DNA of 44,600 nt from UBA4717 sp045580165 (GCA_045580165.1 JAZNNG010000078.1:1-44600); one strand, 5' to 3'; shown: positions 7,618 to 15,976, counted from the stretch's first letter. The notes: generated by a model not told the origin, from the letters alone. Program-made: numbers and translations.

Positions 7618-8585
7618 TTATTTTTCTATAAGAACGTTTAATTCTTTAATATCAATTTTTTTGGCATATTCCGATAGCTTTTCAATTGCTCTAAAGCATT
7701 CTTTAACGTTGTCAATTAGTTCATCGAAAGGAGCCTTAAAATCAAGCTTGGGTACAAATATTCTTAAAACGGCGGATTCTCCTGTTTTATATACCCACAT
7801 TCCTAAGTTATTAATATCCGCGGTCTTGTTTAATAACTTTTCTGATTCGTTGGATTTATTGGCCATACCGGGAAATGTTAACTCCACATAACCGGTGTTT
7901 AGGTTGCTAACGCCTGTCTTGTGAATAATATTAAATCCCTTTATTATCGTGTAGAAATAAAACCAAGAAGATTTGGCGGGTCTTGATTTTTGTGCGGTGA
8001 TAAGCAATAAGGACGGGAAATCTTTCTTGTGATATGAAATATATTCACTCCAAAAATCAGTAACGGGCTTGCTTTCTATAGCTTGGTAGCCGTTTTTTTG
8101 CTTATGTATTGCCTGCTTTATTTGCTCGAGCTTAAAGCTTTTTCTGGCATCAATATCTCTTGAAAAATAGTCAAGGCAGTCCTCATATTTAACCTTTTGC
8201 GGATATTTTTGTGCTTCAATATTTTCGGATAAGTATTTTTCGGGAGCGATTATAAATACGTGAAATGAAGAATAATATCCTTCTTTTACTCCGAATCCTC
8301 CACGCTTAATATATCGATCGCATTGTTCGGGCATGGCTTGTGCATCAACCTTGTCTTCAATTAACAGGCCGTGACGTTCACCATTAACTTCAATGATTAC
8401 AGTCATATCGGATTCGCCGAATTCGGGGTGAGTTTTTGAATGCTCAACTTCTACAACGACCGCATCTGTAACACCTGTTTTCGAGGTGAATATACTTAAA
8501 ACTCCTTGGAAACAACAAATTCTTCCAAGAAAAGTATATCCATATCACGTTCGACGATGTCGTTGAATTTGGAGATCGGTATCAT
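7618..8585 (-). pseudogene. PD-(D/E)XK nuclease-family protein with a frameshift
   Basis: Two overlapping frames together give a protein of about 322 residues. The first frame starts at ATG 8585 (M-I-P-I-S-K-F-N-D-I-V-E-R-D) and stops after 29 codons at 8496; the second frame continues the same homology (L-S-I-F-T-S-K-T-G-V) to 7618. One extra A in the four-A run 8498-8501 would join them. The joined sequence shows a PD-(D/E)XK core: E-H-S at about 50, G-E-S-D (Asp) and L-L-I-E-D-K (Glu and Lys). Proteins of this shape are common uncharacterised nucleases. ATG 8585 overlaps the stop of the Spx/ArsC-like gene (ATGA), so it is the last gene of the leftward operon. The frameshift may be decay, programmed slippage on a short run, or a sequencing error; an internal ATG at 8406 would give a product lacking the catalytic Asp. 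Confidence 0.7.
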
Positions 8586-8932
8586 AGATTTTTGCCCCAT
8601 TCGTCTTCCCTAAAGCCTAAGAGCACAAACCCGTCACCGATTACAAGCGGACGCTTGACGAGCATACCGTCGGTTGCGAGAAGATGTAACTGCTCATCTT
8701 CAGACATTGAAGGGATCTTGTCCTTGAGCTCAAGAGATTTATAAAGTAGTCCCGACGTGTTAAAGAACTTTTTAAGCGGAAGTCCGCTTACCTTGTACCA
8801 CTCGGTCAATTCCTCAAGGCTTGGGTTATTATCTTTAATGTTGCGAAGCTCATACTTCACATTGTTATTATCAAGCCATTTTTGAGCTTTCTGACAGGTG
8901 GTGCATTTGGGGTAACAAATAAACTTTATCAT
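8582..8932 (-). CDS. ArsC/Spx/MgsR-family thioredoxin-like protein
   Basis: 116 residues with the thioredoxin-fold redox motif Cys10-Thr-Thr-Cys13 and the family ending L-V-K-R-P-L-V-I-G-D followed by G-F-R-E-D-E-W. Family members are either Spx/MgsR-like RNA polymerase-binding regulators or YffB/ArsC-like reductases. The CxxC and the length fit both; the lack of an arsenic operon nearby argues against arsenate reduction. Ribosome site GGAG six bases before the ATG. The stop codon overlaps the start of the frameshifted nuclease gene by four bases, and the gene lies nine bases after the rhodanese lipoprotein. Confidence 0.85.
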   Translation of the reverse strand: MIKFICYPKCTTCQKAQKWLDNNNVKYELRNIKDNNPSLEELTEWYKVSGLPLKKFFNTSGLLYKSLELKDKIPSMSEDEQLHLLATDGMLVKRPLVIGDGFVLLGFREDEWGKNL

Positions 8933-8941
8933 AACAGTCTC

Positions 8942-9391
8942 CTATTTTACAATTTCATACGGCCAGTCAATGATGCCGCCGAATTCAACTACGTTTGTGT
9001 ATCCGAGGGCGACAAGACTATCGGCGGCTAATTTGCTTCGTCTGCCCGAACGGCAATATACGAGTATCGTTTTTTTCTTGTCGGGCAGTAATTCCTCAGC
9101 CTGATCTGGAATATTGGTGTAGGGCAGAAGCATAGCCCCCGGGATGTGCCCCTCGTTAAACTCGTCTTGCTCGCGGACATCTAGAATTACATATTCCTCA
9201 ACAGAATCCATTATTTTCTTGGCTTCTTTTGCCGAGATTTCCTTATACGTGTTTGCTTTCATAATGCTTTGTGTGACAAGAATAGCTGTAGGACCGTCCG
9301 CGCCGCCTATAATTCCTATACTTTTGTCAGCTCCGCAGGACGCGAGGAGTATGCAGAAAAAGAGCGCCGTTAAACATAATATTTTTTTCAT
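8942..9391 (-). CDS. Lipoprotein with rhodanese domain and GIIGGADGPTAI motif
   Basis: 149 residues from ATG 9391; the longer frame from GTG 9418 would spoil the lipoprotein signal. Residues 1-18 are a signal sequence with lipobox L-A-S-C19-G. Directly after it, residues 26-37 read GIIGGADGPTAI, a string otherwise typical of the beta subunit of sodium-pumping decarboxylases (OadB/GcdB). Residues about 48-149 are a single rhodanese domain with catalytic Cys113 in Y-C-R-S-G-R-R-S. It should sit outside the membrane and handle sulfane sulfur or act as a redox protein. It starts 12 bases after the cytidine deaminase stop. Confidence 0.85.
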   Translation of the reverse strand: MKKILCLTALFFCILLASCGADKSIGIIGGADGPTAILVTQSIMKANTYKEISAKEAKKIMDSVEEYVILDVREQDEFNEGHIPGAMLLPYTNIPDQAEELLPDKKKTILVYCRSGRRSKLAADSLVALGYTNVVEFGGIIDWPYEIVK

Positions 9392-9402
9392 TATAAAAAG
9401 CC

Positions 9403-9798
9403 TCACTTTATCCACCACTCGGGAGTAAGCTCGCCGAGGGTAACGGTCCTACCCGTGTTATAGTCCATCATAATTTCAATATCGTAATATCTGCCCGGCA
9501 TAAGCTGCACCATCAGCTCGCGGCACGCACCGCAGGGAGCGCCGCTTGAGCCGTCGGGCAGAATACAGAGTACCTTGTCGATGTCAGCTTCACCGTTTGT
9601 TATCATATTGAAAATTGCATTTCTCTCGGCGCAGATACCGAGTGTGGAGCAGGTGTCGATACACACGCCAGTGTAGATCCTGCCCGATTTTGAAAGCACG
9701 GCAGCCGCTACCTCGCCGCAGGTGACATAGTCGGATATTCTGCGTTCATTGAAGACCGCCCTTGCCGCCGAGTACATTTCATTCCAAGTTTTATCCAT
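9403..9798 (-). CDS. cdd: Cytidine deaminase
   Basis: 131 residues. Zinc site and catalytic Glu are present as C56-A-E58 and P-C89-G-A-C92-R-E, the typical homotetrameric Cdd layout. It deaminates cytidine and deoxycytidine to uridines in pyrimidine salvage; a broader nucleoside-like substrate (blasticidin-type deaminases share these motifs) cannot be excluded. Second gene of the leftward operon after the EamA transporter, 13 bases downstream of it. Confidence 0.88.
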   Translation of the reverse strand: MDKTWNEMYSAARAVFNERRISDYVTCGEVAAAVLSKSGRIYTGVCIDTCSTLGICAERNAIFNMITNGEADIDKVLCILPDGSSGAPCGACRELMVQLMPGRYYDIEIMMDYNTGRTVTLGELTPEWWIK

Positions 9799-9811
9799 AA
9801 ACTATCTCCTG

Positions 9812-10225
9812 TCAAATAACCATAAACAGCGTACCGAGTCCGATAAGGACGCACCCAATAAGCGACTTGTAAGTAAACTGCTCGTGTAAGAAAACGAACG
9901 CAAGTATAAGTGTGATAACCACGCTTAGCTTGTCTATCGGCACCACCTTTGAAGCAGAGCCGAGCTGGAGGGCCTTGTAGTAGCAGAGCCACGACGCGCC
10001 CGTCGCAAGACCCGACAGTATAAGAAAAAGCCAGCTTTTCTTGCCGATCTCCGTAATACCGCCCTGCGTGTTCGTGAGGAATACCATACCCCACGCCATA
10101 ACTACGACCACCATAGTTCTTATGGCGGTAGCAAGATTTGAGTTTACACCGTCAATACCCACCTTTGCGAGTATTGAGGTGAGCGCCGCGAACACAGCGG
10201 ACAACAGCGCTAATATAAACCACAT
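9812..10225 (-). CDS. Short EamA/DMT-family membrane protein
   Basis: 137 residues with about five hydrophobic helices covering a single EamA repeat, that is half the length of usual ten-helix DMT transporters; such half-size members work as dimers. The end pattern P-I-D-K-L-S-V-V-I-T followed by L-H-E-Q-F-T-Y and L-I-G-x-x-L-I-x-x-G is typical for the family. Substrate unknown. Ribosome site CGGAGG seven bases before ATG; first gene of the leftward operon under the promoter at 10259-10288. Confidence 0.85.
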   Translation of the reverse strand: MWFILALLSAVFAALTSILAKVGIDGVNSNLATAIRTMVVVVMAWGMVFLTNTQGGITEIGKKSWLFLILSGLATGASWLCYYKALQLGSASKVVPIDKLSVVITLILAFVFLHEQFTYKSLIGCVLIGLGTLFMVI

Positions 10226-10258
10226 AGTAAGCCTCCGAAAGTCATTACTTTAAGTAAA

Positions 10259-10288
10259 TTATAATACATTTTGCCGATAAAAGTCAAC
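10259..10288 (-). promoter_or_regulatory. Promoter of the EamA-cdd-rhodanese operon
   Basis: Read leftward: -35 TTGACT (10283-10288), 18-bp spacer, -10 TATAAT (10259-10264), about 30 bases before the ribosome site. Confidence 0.75.
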
Positions 10289-10377
10289 ACAAAAAAGCAT
10301 ACCGCGACACTTAAACCTATAATTGTTTTTGAATTTTCCGTTAAATAACTGTAACCCATTTTTGTTGCCCGTATAAA

Positions 10378-10439
10378 CGCCGTTTGGCAAGGTATATTAT
10401 TTCTTGAAAAAGCAAGAAATTACGCCGCGGATAAGCGGC
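10378..10439 (+). other. Leader with three small hairpins before the SLH gene
   Basis: The gap 10289-10453 has no gene. Its last part contains GCC-GTTT-GGC (10379-10388 region), ATTTCTTG/CAAGAAAT (10399-10406 and 10413-10420) and GCCGC/GCGGC around GGATAA (10424-10439), just before the ribosome site AACGGAG. I compared it mentally with c-di-GMP, fluoride and cobalamin riboswitch patterns and saw no match. No strong promoter was found for the SLH gene, so the transcript start is uncertain. Confidence 0.35.
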
Positions 10440-10453
10440 AGAACGGAGTAAAA

Positions 10454-11746
10454 ATGAAAAATACAAGCTTTAGAAAACTCATCTGCATCACCGTAAGTGT
10501 CATTATTACGTTTATGCTTGCCGTGCCCGCGCTTGCGGTAACGGTTTCGCCTGCACTTGATGTGATTGCCGCCGATTACGGTTTTAAAAAGGTCAGCCTC
10601 GTTTCGCGTGACGTTTACTTTGAAAAAGCCGACTTTGAAAACGCCTCGGGACTTGATAAGGTCAGCAAGATCAATATCGTAAGCCTGCCCGACGCGAACA
10701 GCGGCACGCTTATGCTCGGAGGGATCGCCCTTACCGAAAATCAGAGTATTTCGGAGAAAAATCTTGAAAACATCAGATTTGTTCCGAGAGTGTCGGGCGT
10801 GATTGAAACCGATTTCAGGTTCACGGTAAACGGCGGCAATACGGGCACGTACACCTGCTCAGTGTACCTGCTTGACCGTGAAAACGCCGCACCGACGGTG
10901 AGTGACGGTAACGACTGTTATCTCGAGGTTTCGACCTACGGCGGCATCACCCTCTACGGGATTATGAAGGCGACAGACCCCGAAAACGATCCCGTGAGCT
11001 ACGAGATAATAAGGATGCCCGAGCACGGAAAGCTTACTGTTGACAACAAAAAGACGGGAAGCTACCGATACACTCCCGACGAGGGCTATTCGGGAGCAGA
11101 CAGCTTTTCTTACGTTGCGTCGGATAAATACGGAAATACCTCCGAGATCGCGACCGTAAACGTAAGCGTTGACGAGCCAAATTCCAATATCGTTTTTGCC
11201 GATATGGGCGAGCATTGGGCGCACGGTGAAGCCATCAGAGCCGCGAGTAGCGGTGTTATGGACTTTACAACCGATGGCAGCTCATACACCTTCTCGCCCG
11301 ATACACCCGTCAGTCGTGCGGAGTTTTGCGCAGCGCTTATGAAGTGCGCAGGCTACGACGGTTTTACAGCGGTAAATGGCACGGGCTTTGCCGACGATAA
11401 GGAAATAAAGGACGAGCACAAGGGACTTATCTCAGCGGCATCCATTCTTGGCGTCGCATCGGGCTATCCCGTTAACGGAGAGCTTTACTTCTACCCGAAC
11501 AATCAGATAACACGCGCCGAGGCGGCAGTAATGATAAACGCGCTCTACGGATTCGAGTATGACGGCAGTATAGCGGTATTTGCCGATGAGGAGAGCGTAC
11601 CCGCGTGGGCACACGGCTCACTTGCCGCGCTGACACAGGCAGGAGTTATGAAGGGCGACTCAAGCGGAAACATCTCAGCATACGACGGACTCACCCGCGC
11701 ACACACGGCTGTATTGATGAGCAATCTTATGAAAATAAAGAAATAA
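10454..11746 (+). CDS. Secreted S-layer-anchored protein with cadherin-like domain and three SLH repeats
   Basis: 430 residues. Signal peptide with cleavage after A-L-A at about 28. Residues about 60-145 form an N-terminal beta domain with a T-L-M-L-G-G element; residues about 150-240 form a cadherin/Ig-like repeat (D-P-E-N-D-P-V-S-Y, G-K-L, Y-T-P-D-x-G-Y-S-G-A-D-S-F-S-Y), of the type common in adhesins. Three SLH repeats follow from about 247, 306 and 368, each starting F-A-D and ending with the R-A-E/H pattern, which bind pyruvylated secondary wall polymers. It is a surface structural or adhesive protein. Monocistronic, followed by a terminator. Confidence 0.88.
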   Translation: MKNTSFRKLICITVSVIITFMLAVPALAVTVSPALDVIAADYGFKKVSLVSRDVYFEKADFENASGLDKVSKINIVSLPDANSGTLMLGGIALTENQSISEKNLENIRFVPRVSGVIETDFRFTVNGGNTGTYTCSVYLLDRENAAPTVSDGNDCYLEVSTYGGITLYGIMKATDPENDPVSYEIIRMPEHGKLTVDNKKTGSYRYTPDEGYSGADSFSYVASDKYGNTSEIATVNVSVDEPNSNIVFADMGEHWAHGEAIRAASSGVMDFTTDGSSYTFSPDTPVSRAEFCAALMKCAGYDGFTAVNGTGFADDKEIKDEHKGLISAASILGVASGYPVNGELYFYPNNQITRAEAAVMINALYGFEYDGSIAVFADEESVPAWAHGSLAALTQAGVMKGDSSGNISAYDGLTRAHTAVLMSNLMKIKK

Positions 11747-11755
11747 AAGCTTTAC

Positions 11756-11787
11756 GGCGGTTTCGAGAGAAACCGCCAATTTTTTCT
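11756..11787 (+). terminator. Terminator after SLH gene
   Basis: GC-rich stem GGCGGTTTC / GAAACCGCC with GAGA loop, followed by AATTTTTT. Confidence 0.88.
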
Positions 11788-11807
11788 TTCAAACCATAAT
11801 TATCCTA

Positions 11808-11836
11808 TTGACAAAGAGAGATTGGAGGCGTATAAT
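11808..11836 (+). promoter_or_regulatory. Promoter of the arsR-HMA-ATPase operon
   Basis: Exact consensus: -35 TTGACA (11808-11813), 17-bp spacer, -10 TATAAT (11831-11836). Such a strong promoter fits a repressor-controlled operon. Confidence 0.88.
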
Positions 11837-11858
11837 ATATGAGCAATCATTCATATAT
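11835..11858 (+). promoter_or_regulatory. Operator-like inverted repeat for the ArsR-family regulator
   Basis: ATATATGA (11835-11842) and TCATATAT (11851-11858) form an inverted repeat that overlaps the -10 box and the transcription start. AT-rich palindromes of this size at this place are typical binding sites of SmtB/CzrA-type repressors. Confidence 0.6.
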
Positions 11859-11869
11859 CTGGAGGATCT

Positions 11870-12163
11870 ATGGAGCAAAGCAATTTTGAATCAAAAACCC
11901 TCGCTTCGCTTTTTAAGGTCTTCGGCGACGATACGAGAGTAAAAATACTGATATCTCTTGCCGAAGGTGATAAATGCGTAAACGAGATAGTATCAGCCAC
12001 AAACGTTAGTCAGTCGGCGGTTTCCCATCAGCTTAAGCTTCTCAAGGACTCAAAGCTCGTAAAGTCCGAAAAAGAGGGCAGAGTGATAACCTACTCGCTT
12101 GCCGACTCGCACGTTCACACAATAATAAATATGGGGCTCGAGCATATAAGGGAGCCCGAATGA
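11870..12163 (+). CDS. ArsR/SmtB-family metal-sensing repressor (CzrA-like)
   Basis: 97 residues with the winged-helix core and the recognition helix region S-Q-S-A-V-S-H-Q-L-K-L-L. The last helix holds D79-x-H81-x10-H92-x2-E95, which aligns with the alpha5 zinc site of CzrA (Asp-x-His-x10-His-x2-His) with Glu in place of the last His. No Cys-based arsenic or cadmium site is seen. Expected to leave its operator when zinc, cobalt or a similar ion rises. First gene of the operon with an HMA protein and a P-type ATPase; ribosome site TGGAGG. Confidence 0.88.
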   Translation: MEQSNFESKTLASLFKVFGDDTRVKILISLAEGDKCVNEIVSATNVSQSAVSHQLKLLKDSKLVKSEKEGRVITYSLADSHVHTIINMGLEHIREPE

Positions 12164-12173
12164 GAGGAATACT

Positions 12174-12392
12174 ATGAAATATACTTACAAGCTCGAAAAT
12201 CTTGACTGCGCGCACTGCGCGGCAAAAATGGAAGAAGGAATAAGAAAGCTCAAGGGGGTTGAATCCGCAAACGTCAACTTTCTCACACAAAAGCTTATCA
12301 TAAACGCAGACAGCGCCGCTATTGATGAGATAATGATCAGTGTCAAAGCAATAATATCAAAGGTAGAGCCCGACTGCGAGGTGTTGATGTAA
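12174..12392 (+). CDS. Stand-alone heavy-metal-associated (HMA) domain protein
   Basis: 72 residues, a single ferredoxin-like HMA domain with the metal site C-A-H-C at about 14-17 (D-C-A-H-C). It directly abuts the ATPase (TAA then ATG, no gap). In most CadA/ZntA ATPases this domain is the N-terminus of the pump itself; here it is a separate protein, acting as metal chaperone or detached regulatory domain. Confidence 0.88.
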   Translation: MKYTYKLENLDCAHCAAKMEEGIRKLKGVESANVNFLTQKLIINADSAAIDEIMISVKAIISKVEPDCEVLM

Positions 12393-14318
12393 ATGAAAAG
12401 AGTAGCAGCTTGGTTTAAGACTTTGTGGTCTGCGCTATCCGATACCGTTCGAGATATTGCCGCCGTTTTCAATGGCTATAAACCTAACTCAAAGCAAAAG
12501 AATACTATCATAAGGCTTGCGGTATCCGCTGTACTGTTTATAATCGGACTTTTTTTCGGCAAGGTGTTCGCGGCGAGTCTTATAATATATCTCCTGTCAT
12601 ACTGTATTTGCGCGTATGACGTTATAATCGACGCGGGCAAGCGCCTTGTACGCAAGAACTTTTTTGACGAAACTGCGCTTATGAGCATAGCGTCGATAGG
12701 TGCGTTTGCTATCGGTGAATTTGCAGAGGGCGCGGCGGTTATGATACTTTATCAGCTCGGTGAGCTTTTCCAATCGATAGCGGTAAACCGTTCACGCCGT
12801 TCGATAAGCTCAATGATGGAGCTTCGTCCCGACGTCGCTCACAAGTATGTTGACGGCAACGTGGTGGACGTAAGCACGGACGAGCTTGTTTGCGGTGATA
12901 TCTGCGTGGTAAGGCCCGGCGAGAGGGTGCCGATAGACGGCGTCATCGTCGACGGCGTGCTTGAGGCGGATCCCTCGGCAATAACGGGAGAAAGTCTGCC
13001 CGTGACTCTGAAGGAGGGAAGCCGGGTAATTAGCGGATACATAAGCTTATCCAGCGTTGTGCGTATCAAGGCGACCTCGGACGACGCCGACTCAACGGTT
13101 ACGAGAATACTCAGAATAGTTGAGGAGCAGAGTGAAAACAAGGCACAAAGCGAAAAGCTCGTTACTAAATTTGCAAGATACTATACTCCTGTAATATTTG
13201 CATTAACACTTATAATAGGCGTTATCGTTCCCATATTTGCGGGTGATTTCAAAGAGTGGATATACAGAGGACTGTCCTTGCTCGTTATCTCCTGTCCCTG
13301 CGCTATGGTAATATCCGTACCGCTTACGTATTTCGGCGGTATCGGCGGCGCGTCTCTCAAGGGTATCCTTATAAAGGGCGGAAGCGTGCTTGACGCGCTC
13401 TGCATGTGCGATACCGTAGTGCTTGACAAAACGGGAACCCTTACAAGCGGGAAACTCAGTATAAGCGGAGTCTGCCCCGTGGACGGAGTGAGTGAGGATG
13501 CCTTCAAGTCCGCAGCGTCCATAAGCGAGGGCGGCTCAAACCATCCGATAGCGCGTTCGATAATCGAGTACGTGGGCGAGAGCAATATCAAATGCGAGGA
13601 CTTCCGCGAGTATGCGGGACGCGGCACGGCGGCGTTTGCGGCAGGACATATGTTCTTTGCGGGTACTGTCGAATTTTTAGGTGAGCTTGGTATAGAGATA
13701 AGCGACCTCGGCGACGGCGGCGCGCGCAGAGTGCATTTTGCAATAGATAAGACCTATATCGGATATATCGAGCTTACGGATACACTCAAAGAAAGCGCTC
13801 CCGATGCGATAGCATCGTTGCGCGGCGCGGGCTTTGATAAAATCGGAATGCTCAGCGGTGACAAGACGGTAATTGCAAATAAGGTTTCCGACACACTCGG
13901 ACTTGATATTTGCGTGGCAGAGCTCAAGCCCACCGAAAAGCTTGACGCCGTGAGCGAAATTATGGAAAGCTCGGCAGGCGTTATCTTCGCAGGTGACGGA
14001 ATAAACGACGCGCCCACTCTCGCGCACGCAACCGTAGGCGTGGCTATGGGTGACGTCGGCTCGGACGCGGCTCTTGAAGCGTCGGACGTCGTAATTATGG
14101 ATGGCAGACTCGAAAAGATTGCCGACGCCGTTAATATTGCGCGACGTACGGTGAAAATAGTCAAGCAGAACATCGTGTTCATACTTGCAGTAAAGCTTCT
14201 GGTGCTGGTGCTGACCCTCTTTGGCGTGGGAAGTATGACGGGCGCGATATTTGCGGACGTAGGAGTAGCTGTACTTGCCGTGCTTAATTCAATGAGAACT
14301 ATGAAAAGAAACAAATAA
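12393..14318 (+). CDS. P1B-type heavy-metal-exporting ATPase (Zn/Cd/Co class)
   Basis: 641 residues. Order: membrane helices at about 45-110, actuator domain with T-G-E-S-L-P (about 197), the transport motif C301-P-C303 in its helix, phosphorylation site D345-K-T-G-T, the S-N-H-P-I-A motif (nucleotide site), G-D-G-I-N-D-A-P-T-L hinge, and last helices with K-L-L-V-L-V-L and F-A-D-V-G. The last-helix Lys and D-x-G are characteristic of Zn2+/Cd2+ pumps. The cytosolic N-terminal metal-binding domain is missing and is encoded by the preceding gene. Exports excess metal; co-regulated with the ArsR repressor. Confidence 0.92.
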   Translation: MKRVAAWFKTLWSALSDTVRDIAAVFNGYKPNSKQKNTIIRLAVSAVLFIIGLFFGKVFAASLIIYLLSYCICAYDVIIDAGKRLVRKNFFDETALMSIASIGAFAIGEFAEGAAVMILYQLGELFQSIAVNRSRRSISSMMELRPDVAHKYVDGNVVDVSTDELVCGDICVVRPGERVPIDGVIVDGVLEADPSAITGESLPVTLKEGSRVISGYISLSSVVRIKATSDDADSTVTRILRIVEEQSENKAQSEKLVTKFARYYTPVIFALTLIIGVIVPIFAGDFKEWIYRGLSLLVISCPCAMVISVPLTYFGGIGGASLKGILIKGGSVLDALCMCDTVVLDKTGTLTSGKLSISGVCPVDGVSEDAFKSAASISEGGSNHPIARSIIEYVGESNIKCEDFREYAGRGTAAFAAGHMFFAGTVEFLGELGIEISDLGDGGARRVHFAIDKTYIGYIELTDTLKESAPDAIASLRGAGFDKIGMLSGDKTVIANKVSDTLGLDICVAELKPTEKLDAVSEIMESSAGVIFAGDGINDAPTLAHATVGVAMGDVGSDAALEASDVVIMDGRLEKIADAVNIARRTVKIVKQNIVFILAVKLLVLVLTLFGVGSMTGAIFADVGVAVLAVLNSMRTMKRNK

Positions 14319-14325
14319 TAAAAAT

Positions 14326-14356
14326 GCGGGAGGCAACAGCCTCCCGTTTTGTTTTG
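14326..14356 (+). terminator. Terminator after metal ATPase operon
   Basis: Stem CGGGAGGC / GCCTCCCG with AACA loop, followed by TTTTGTTTT. Confidence 0.88.
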
Positions 14357-14360
14357 TGTC

Positions 14361-14387
14361 ATAAAACAACCCTGAGCATCATATTCT
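14361..14387 (+). promoter_or_regulatory. Possible sigma-E-type promoter of spoIVA
   Basis: ATAAAAC (14361-14367) and CATATTCT (14380-14387) with 12-13 bases between resemble the mother-cell sigma-E pattern (ATA-type -35, CATA-type -10). spoIVA is sigma-E controlled in Bacillus. No vegetative promoter of comparable quality is present in the 80-base gap. Similarity is only moderate. Confidence 0.35.
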
Positions 14388-14423
14388 TTTATCAAAAAGA
14401 GAATGGATTGTCAGGAGGATATT

Positions 14424-15917
14424 ATGTCAAGTACAAAACCAAACGCAAATGACATCTACGCAGATATAGCCACCAGAACGGGCGGTAACATCTACATAGG
14501 AGTCGTAGGCCCCGTGCGTACGGGGAAAAGCACCTTTATCAAAAGGTTTACCGAGGCTCTTGTTCTGCCGAATATGACCGACGAAAACCTAAAGGAGCGC
14601 ACGCGTGACGAAATGCCTCAGAGCGCGCAGGGCAGAACGGTTATGACCACAGAGCCGAAGTTCATACCGGACGAGCCGGCGAGCATAACCGTGGGCGCAG
14701 GCGCGCGTATGAACGTAAAGATGATAGACTGCGTGGGCTATATCGTCCCCGACGTAATGGGACTCGTCGAGGAGGGTGAGCCGAGAATGGTGAATACCCC
14801 GTGGTCCGAGACCCCGATTCCCTTTAAGGACGCGGCAGAGCTCGGAACGCGCAAGGTCATCTGCGAGCACGCGACCATAGGTATGGTGGTGACAAGTGAC
14901 GGCACTGTTACCGATATTCCGAGAGAAAACTACGTTGAGGCAGAGGAGAGGGTCATAAACGAGCTTAAGGCTATCAAAAAGCCCTTTGCGATAATTCTTA
15001 ACAGCGCAGAGCCGCAAAGTGAAAGAGCCGTAAGCCTTGCCCTTGAGCTTGAGAAAAAGCACGATGCCCCCGTTGCACTCGTGAACTGCCTTGAGCTAAA
15101 CAGTGAGGATATCGGAGGCATTCTCGAAATGACCCTTTGCGAATTTCCGATAAGAGAAATAAAGGTCGATATGCCCGACTGGACGAGAGCGCTCGACCGT
15201 GACCACGAAATAAGAAGATCGGTCAGAGATTACGTATATTCCAAGGCGAAGGGCGCGTCGAGAATAAGCGAGCTTAAAACTATGTTCGACGATTATCAGA
15301 CCTGTCCGTGCATAAAGAATATGAGTATAGTGTCAACAGACCTCTCAAACGGCGAGTCTTTGGTAAGAGTCGAGCTTGACAGTGAGCTCTACTATAAGAC
15401 CTTAAGTGAAATGACGGGTCTTGAGATTGACGGAGAAGAAAAGCTGCTTGAAATTATGAAGGAGCTTGCAAGCGTCAAGAGAAAGTACGATAGAGTAGCG
15501 GCGGCGCTTGAAATGGCAGAGGAAAAGGGATACGGAATAGTTATGCCCGACGTCAGCGATCTTAAACTCGAGGAGCCCGAGATAATCAAGCAGGCAGGCG
15601 GCTACGGTGTAAAGCTCAGAGCCAGCGCACCGAGCATCCATATGATAAAAACGGGAATAGAAACAGAGATATCGCCCGTTGTGGGAACCGAGGAGCAGTC
15701 GCAGGACCTTGTAAAATACCTGCTTGCAGAGTTTGATGAAAAGCCCGAGAAGATATGGGAATCGAATATGTTTGGCAAGACCCTCTACGAGCTTGTAAAC
15801 GACGGACTCCACGCGAAGCTTGAAAATATGCCTGACGACGCAAGAGAAAAAATGTCCGAGACACTCGGCAGAATAATCAACGAGGGCAGCGGCGGACTTA
15901 TCTGCATAATACTGTAA
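14424..15917 (+). CDS. spoIVA: Stage IV sporulation protein A, spore coat morphogenetic ATPase
   Basis: 497 residues from ATG 14424; an in-frame ATG at 14403 is upstream of the ribosome site CAGGAGG and is rejected. N-terminal P-loop G-P-V-R-T-G-K-S-T at 29-37 and the TRAFAC-like GTPase/ATPase core with D-C-V-G-Y (Walker B region), and the C-terminal end L-I-C-I-I-L typical of SpoIVA (492 residues in Bacillus). It hydrolyses ATP to polymerise as the basement layer of the coat on the forespore outer membrane. Its presence shows the host is a spore former. Monocistronic, with a strong terminator. Confidence 0.97.
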   Translation: MSSTKPNANDIYADIATRTGGNIYIGVVGPVRTGKSTFIKRFTEALVLPNMTDENLKERTRDEMPQSAQGRTVMTTEPKFIPDEPASITVGAGARMNVKMIDCVGYIVPDVMGLVEEGEPRMVNTPWSETPIPFKDAAELGTRKVICEHATIGMVVTSDGTVTDIPRENYVEAEERVINELKAIKKPFAIILNSAEPQSERAVSLALELEKKHDAPVALVNCLELNSEDIGGILEMTLCEFPIREIKVDMPDWTRALDRDHEIRRSVRDYVYSKAKGASRISELKTMFDDYQTCPCIKNMSIVSTDLSNGESLVRVELDSELYYKTLSEMTGLEIDGEEKLLEIMKELASVKRKYDRVAAALEMAEEKGYGIVMPDVSDLKLEEPEIIKQAGGYGVKLRASAPSIHMIKTGIETEISPVVGTEEQSQDLVKYLLAEFDEKPEKIWESNMFGKTLYELVNDGLHAKLENMPDDAREKMSETLGRIINEGSGGLICIIL

Positions 15918-15919
15918 CA

Positions 15920-15952
15920 AAAAGCCAAGAGTTCAACCCTCTTGGCTTTTTT
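15920..15952. terminator. Terminator after spoIVA
   Basis: Stem AAAAGCCAAGAG / CTCTTGGCTTTT with a 7-base loop and further T residues. It also faces the leftward 47-codon gene. Confidence 0.9.
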
Positions 15953-15976
15953 GTTCGTCATTCCACCGTTCAATCA

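Noticed and set aside
10289..10453. A c-di-GMP or other known riboswitch before the SLH gene
   Set aside because: The GGCAA-like string is present but the conserved core (GGCAAACC, GAAA tetraloop receptor, ACGCAAAGC) is not.
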